64,000 bases of DNA from Promethearchaeota archaeon (lineage in GTDB: Archaea; Asgardarchaeota; Lokiarchaeia; Sigyniarchaeales; SOKP01). The notes beneath the pieces were generated by a model. It saw nothing but the letters and a program-made list of their open reading frames with translations, ran no database searches and was not told the origin of the DNA. Both the position numbers and the translations under genes were made by a program. Each line of letters starts with the position of its first letter. Within the stretch, counting starts at the first letter, position 1. Positions 62,721-64,000 of this stretch are shown here, piece by piece. Where the stretch lies: contig JAUWGH010000001.1 in assembly GCA_030606485.1 (NCBI GenBank), positions 372,001-436,000 on the forward strand. Direction: 5' to 3'.

Positions 62721-64000
62721 ATTTTAAACCCTTTTTTTTTAAAAATGAATATCCTTAAATCATTTAAAAATCTTTTTAATTCCTTAAATTTTAAAATCCT
62801 AAATCCAAATAAAAGAATAAAATACGACCCTAGACATAATAAGCCTATAAAATAAGCATTTAACCCAAAACTCAGTTTTAAAATAAAAAATTCAAAAATA
62901 ATTATGAGAATAGATATGACTAACTGAATTAATTTAAATTGCCATAAAGAAAGTTCAATAATCCTCGATAAACTATAAAAATATAAAATAAATATTACAG
63001 CCATGGATATAATAAATGCTGATGTTGCCGAATATATACCAAAATAAGGGAGGAAAATTACAGTTAATAAAACGTTTATCAAGGCTCCTATTACCTGAAT
63101 AATCAAAAATCTAATAGTTAATCCTTTTGCCACAAGAAATTTTGCTGTGAATTGATTCAAACTATAAAATAGACCACCTATTAAAATCAATTGAAAAACA
63201 TCTGAAAAGCTTGGATATTGACTTAGAATGCTTGAATAAAGAATTCCAAGAATTAAATTCGACATAATTATACATACCAACAATAAGGGAATAATTATAA
63301 CAACAACAAAAGTGAAAATCAACTTATAAATCGCCTTTATTTTATTTTGATCATTATGATAAAAAGCATCTGATTCATAAGGTAATAATAAATCATTTAC
63401 CGTTACTCCAAGCAACCCAATTAAATATATTGTTAAAGATAAAGATAAACCAAAAATCAGTGAAGCCTCATTACCTAAACTACTCAGTAATAATGGACCA
63501 ATCCGAGTATTTAAATAATAAAAAATATTACTTGCTAAAAGTGGTAAGCAGAATAAAATCAACTCCTTTTGTATTTTTAAATCTATAGATCCTTTAATTC
63601 TAAAATTCTTATTTGGATTCTTGTTTCGGTTTAATCCACGAAAAATAAAAAAAATAGCCACTCCATCTAATAAAAAATATGCTAAAATATAACTCAATGC
63701 CGCACCGATAAATCCGAGATTAAGAATCGCAACTAAACTAAATCCAAGTATTAAAAAAATTATAGATAAAAAAAAAATAACTGTTGCAACTCTACTTGAT
63801 AATTTTAATCCATACAAAACACCTTCAAAAAAACGATAAAATTCATAACCAATACCTCCTAATAAAAAAATAACCATGATCTCAGAATTTGGAAGCGAAA
63901 CTCTATAATCATAATTAAATATAAATGTAAAAATTACAATACCTAAGATTATTATTATAAGATTAACGAGTAAAAGAATCGTTCCATTATATAAATATCT
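62717..64000 (-). CDS. Polysaccharide flippase (Wzx/MATE-like), N-terminus beyond the window
   Basis: The frame is open to the window edge, so the N-terminal part is missing. The 427 or so residues seen contain about twelve hydrophobic segments, with the flippase-like pattern of LLASNIFYYLNTRIGPLLLSSLGNEASLIFGLSLSL in the middle and GGLFYSLNQFTAKFLVAKGLTIRFLIIQVIGALINVLLTVIFLPYFGIYSATSAFIIS near the end. Such proteins flip lipid-linked oligosaccharides across the membrane. Together with the GT4 and GT2 genes it makes this a surface-polysaccharide export locus. An ATG at 63877 is internal rather than the start. Confidence 0.88.
   Translation of the reverse strand, partial: RYLYNGTILLLVNLIIIILGIVIFTFIFNYDYRVSLPNSEIMVIFLLGGIGYEFYRFFEGVLYGLKLSSRVATVIFFLSIIFLILGFSLVAILNLGFIGAALSYILAYFLLDGVAIFFIFRGLNRNKNPNKNFRIKGSIDLKIQKELILFCLPLLASNIFYYLNTRIGPLLLSSLGNEASLIFGLSLSLTIYLIGLLGVTVNDLLLPYESDAFYHNDQNKIKAIYKLIFTFVVVIIIPLLLVCIIMSNLILGILYSSILSQYPSFSDVFQLILIGGLFYSLNQFTAKFLVAKGLTIRFLIIQVIGALINVLLTVIFLPYFGIYSATSAFIISMAVIFILYFYSLSRIIELSLWQFKLIQLVISILIIIFEFFILKLSFGLNAYFIGLLCLGSYFILLFGFRILKFKELKRFLNDLRIFIFKKKGFKI

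Overview
The window is very AT-rich and reads as an Asgard archaeon, most like a Lokiarchaeia-type genome; that placement is inferred from gene content only. Archaeal traits are an intron-containing tRNA-Tyr with the C1-G72 pair, a PDCD5-family protein, archaeal-type N-glycan/dolichol-phosphate enzymes and frequent TTG/GTG starts. Eukaryote-signature genes are a ubiquitin E2 with an intact HPN...C core, an E1-like activating enzyme with a C-terminal ubiquitin-fold region, a Rab-like GTPase, a longin-ARF-like GTPase with a proline-rich tail in a putative operon with a Roadblock/LC7 protein, and a 2,927-residue TPR/coiled-coil giant.

Layout. 1-7 kb: a partial secreted protein, small cytosolic genes, an oxidoreductase, a lipase-like hydrolase, tRNA-Tyr and a UDP-ManNAc-type dehydrogenase. 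7-8.3 kb: a 5'-truncated TnpB-type gene. 8.5-13 kb: E2, HAD phosphatase, E1-like and a membrane-anchored subtilase. 13.1-21.9 kb: the giant repeat gene, built from 25 related units, most of them arranged in an exact 693-codon super-repeat. 22-25 kb: two sugar-nucleotide epimerases of unusually high G+C flanking a PIN/UPF0175 toxin-antitoxin pair. 25-29.7 kb: a sulfate-activation group (APS kinase, alkaline-phosphatase-superfamily enzyme, ATP sulfurylase), an RHH regulator and a TauE/SafE exporter, with AT-rich dyads and direct repeats between the last two.

29.8-42.6 kb: thirteen minus-strand genes forming a heptose and surface-glycan island. Split transketolase and transaldolase can make sedoheptulose-7-phosphate. 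GmhA, HddA and GmhB then carry it toward D-glycero-D-manno-heptose-1-phosphate, and a GDP-sugar dehydratase-like SDR could act on the GDP-activated sugar. GT-C and GT2 enzymes, GtrA and a calcium-binding surface protein complete the island, together with a PfkB protein that has lost its catalytic Asp. 43-53.6 kb: a frameshifted methyltransferase, a flippase-like membrane protein, the Rab-like GTPase, a frameshifted Doc/Fic toxin with a small partner, aspartate kinase, dodecin, the longin-GTPase/Roadblock pair, a HEPN/MNT pair, a UPF0280 protein and a stand-alone nucleotidyltransferase. 53.6-64 kb: a second surface-polysaccharide locus with a CDP-paratose 2-epimerase-like gene beside its own decayed duplicate, two homologous hairpin-bearing elements, glycosyltransferases and a flippase running off the window.

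The most unusual points are the E2 gene, which has no canonical start codon but has a Shine-Dalgarno-like AGGTG five to six bases before an in-frame ATT; a GT4 gene that appears to start at CTG inside a CTGA overlap; the exact nested repeat of the giant protein; the heptose pathway in an archaeon; and a leader sequence shared by two unrelated genes. Several frameshifts could be real decay or read errors and are marked as such.
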